Below are positions 43,322 to 43,661 of a DNA stretch of 43,661 nucleotides, in pieces. Position 1 is the first letter of the stretch. Every line of letters begins with the position of its first letter. This DNA comes from JAXFQS01 sp034178815 (GTDB taxonomy: Bacteria > Verrucomicrobiota > Kiritimatiellia > RFP12 > DVOR01): NCBI GenBank assembly GCA_034178815.1, contig JAXFQS010000157.1, forward strand, positions 1 to 43,661, in the 5' to 3' direction. The position numbers and the translations under genes were made by a program. The notes under the pieces are model-generated. The model was given only the letters and a program-made list of their open reading frames with translations, did not search any database and was not told where the DNA came from.

Positions 43322-43661
43322 ATGCATGTCATTGTCTGCATAAAACAGGTTCCGGACACGACCAATGTCCGCATCAACCCCAAAACCAACACCCTGATGC
43401 GCGAAGGCGTCGAGTCGATTGTCAACCCCTTCGATGAATACGCCCTCGAACTCGGGCTGACGCTCAAAGACCGGCTCGGCGCAAAAGTCTCCGTTGTCTC
43501 GATGGGGCCCCCCCAAGCCCAAGTCATCCTCCGGGAGGCCCTCGCCAAAGGAGCCGACGCCGCCTATTTGGTGACCGACCGAGCCTTCGCCGGCTCCGAC
43601 ACCCTCGCGACCTCCTACACTCTGGCCAAGGCAATAGCCAAAATAGCCCCCCACCCCGACC
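43322..43661 (+). CDS. etfB: Electron-transfer flavoprotein beta subunit (5' part, cut by window edge)
   Basis: The first 113 codons match the start of EtfB: VIVCIKQVPDTTNVRINPKTNTL, then EGVESIVNPFDEYALELGL and VVSMGPPQAQVILREALAKGADAAYLVTDRAFAGSDTLATSYTLAKAI. This AMP/FAD-binding subunit pairs with EtfA. In anaerobes such flavoproteins often work in electron-bifurcating acyl-CoA dehydrogenases or similar complexes, which would fit the [FeFe]-hydrogenase of this window. The gene continues past the right edge, so no C-terminal features can be given. Confidence 0.92.
   Translation, partial: MHVIVCIKQVPDTTNVRINPKTNTLMREGVESIVNPFDEYALELGLTLKDRLGAKVSVVSMGPPQAQVILREALAKGADAAYLVTDRAFAGSDTLATSYTLAKAIAKIAPHPD

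Noticed and set aside
1..43661. CRISPR arrays, tRNA or rRNA genes, insertion sequences, phage or attachment sites
   Set aside because: No regularly spaced repeats, cloverleaf-like sequences, transposase or integrase motifs were seen; gene content and codon use look uniform.
1..43661. ACGT scarcity explained by general CpG avoidance or by codon bias alone
   Set aside because: Other CG words are plentiful, non-coding parts are also nearly free of ACGT, and NAC codons are used freely when the next codon does not start with GT.

Overview
This 43.7 kb window is chromosomal DNA of a G+C-rich (roughly 55-60 % by eye, not computed), gene-dense, anaerobic bacterium. Several features together point to the PVC superphylum, perhaps Verrucomicrobiota/Kiritimatiellota/Lentisphaerota: a Tat-exported Gfo/Idh/MocA oxidoreductase, an RRM RNA-binding protein, a Chlamydia CdsZ-like zinc ribbon fused to a PTS EIIA domain, a lone EboE-like protein, and many Tat/lipoprotein hydrolases. 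No rRNA is present, so this placement is an inference. A multisubunit [FeFe]-hydrogenase, acetate kinase and the start of an electron-transfer flavoprotein gene fit a fermentative, H2-producing anaerobe.

Layout. 319-5461 (minus): a five-gene hydrogenase operon, hndA (NuoE-like), a stand-alone HATPase gene, hndB, hndC (NuoF-like) and hndD (catalytic), with a recognisable promoter and terminator. 5472-5967 (minus): an RRM gene with its own promoter, leader hairpin and terminator. 6063-9504 (plus): a Tat-exported Gfo/Idh/MocA protein and an ABC-F ATPase. 9901-11960 (minus): transketolase, divergent from 12049-16783 (plus), which encodes a membrane protein, a YajD-like HNH protein, a secreted HEXXH metallopeptidase and two tandem Tat/lipoprotein metallophosphoesterases. 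16940-27370 (plus): ten tightly packed genes (pgi, thiC, acyl-ACP thioesterase, MBL hydrolase, secreted protein, pncC-type CinA, MOP-type membrane protein, rsmE, pdxB, U32 protein), probably one operon. 27505-33344 (plus): an unknown protein with a near-leaderless promoter, leuC, leuD, a ParA/Soj ATPase, an L,D-transpeptidase and ackA, closed by a strong hairpin. 33534-43661 (plus): the zinc-ribbon/EIIA fusion, a YbgC-like thioesterase, efp, a DinG-like helicase, leuS, an EboE-like gene, a cysteine-rich flavoprotein, a secreted thioredoxin-like protein and the 5' part of etfB, cut by the window edge.

How the genes fit together. The hydrogenase would reoxidise NADH and ferredoxin; AckA yields ATP from acetyl phosphate; Pgi and transketolase feed glycolysis and the pentose phosphate pathway; ThiC supplies the thiamine pyrimidine that transketolase needs, and PdxB supplies pyridoxal phosphate. 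LeuCD are the only leucine genes here.

The most striking signal is compositional. The tetranucleotide ACGT is almost absent: I found only seven copies by eye, against about 160 expected from base composition, although CG, ACG and CGT are common. Asp/Asn/Tyr/His codons switch from NAC to NAT in front of Val GTC, and several of the few surviving ACGT sites lie at GTG starts, in a terminator or in a candidate operator. This suggests a host-wide ACGT-targeting modification, restriction or mutation process that is encoded elsewhere.
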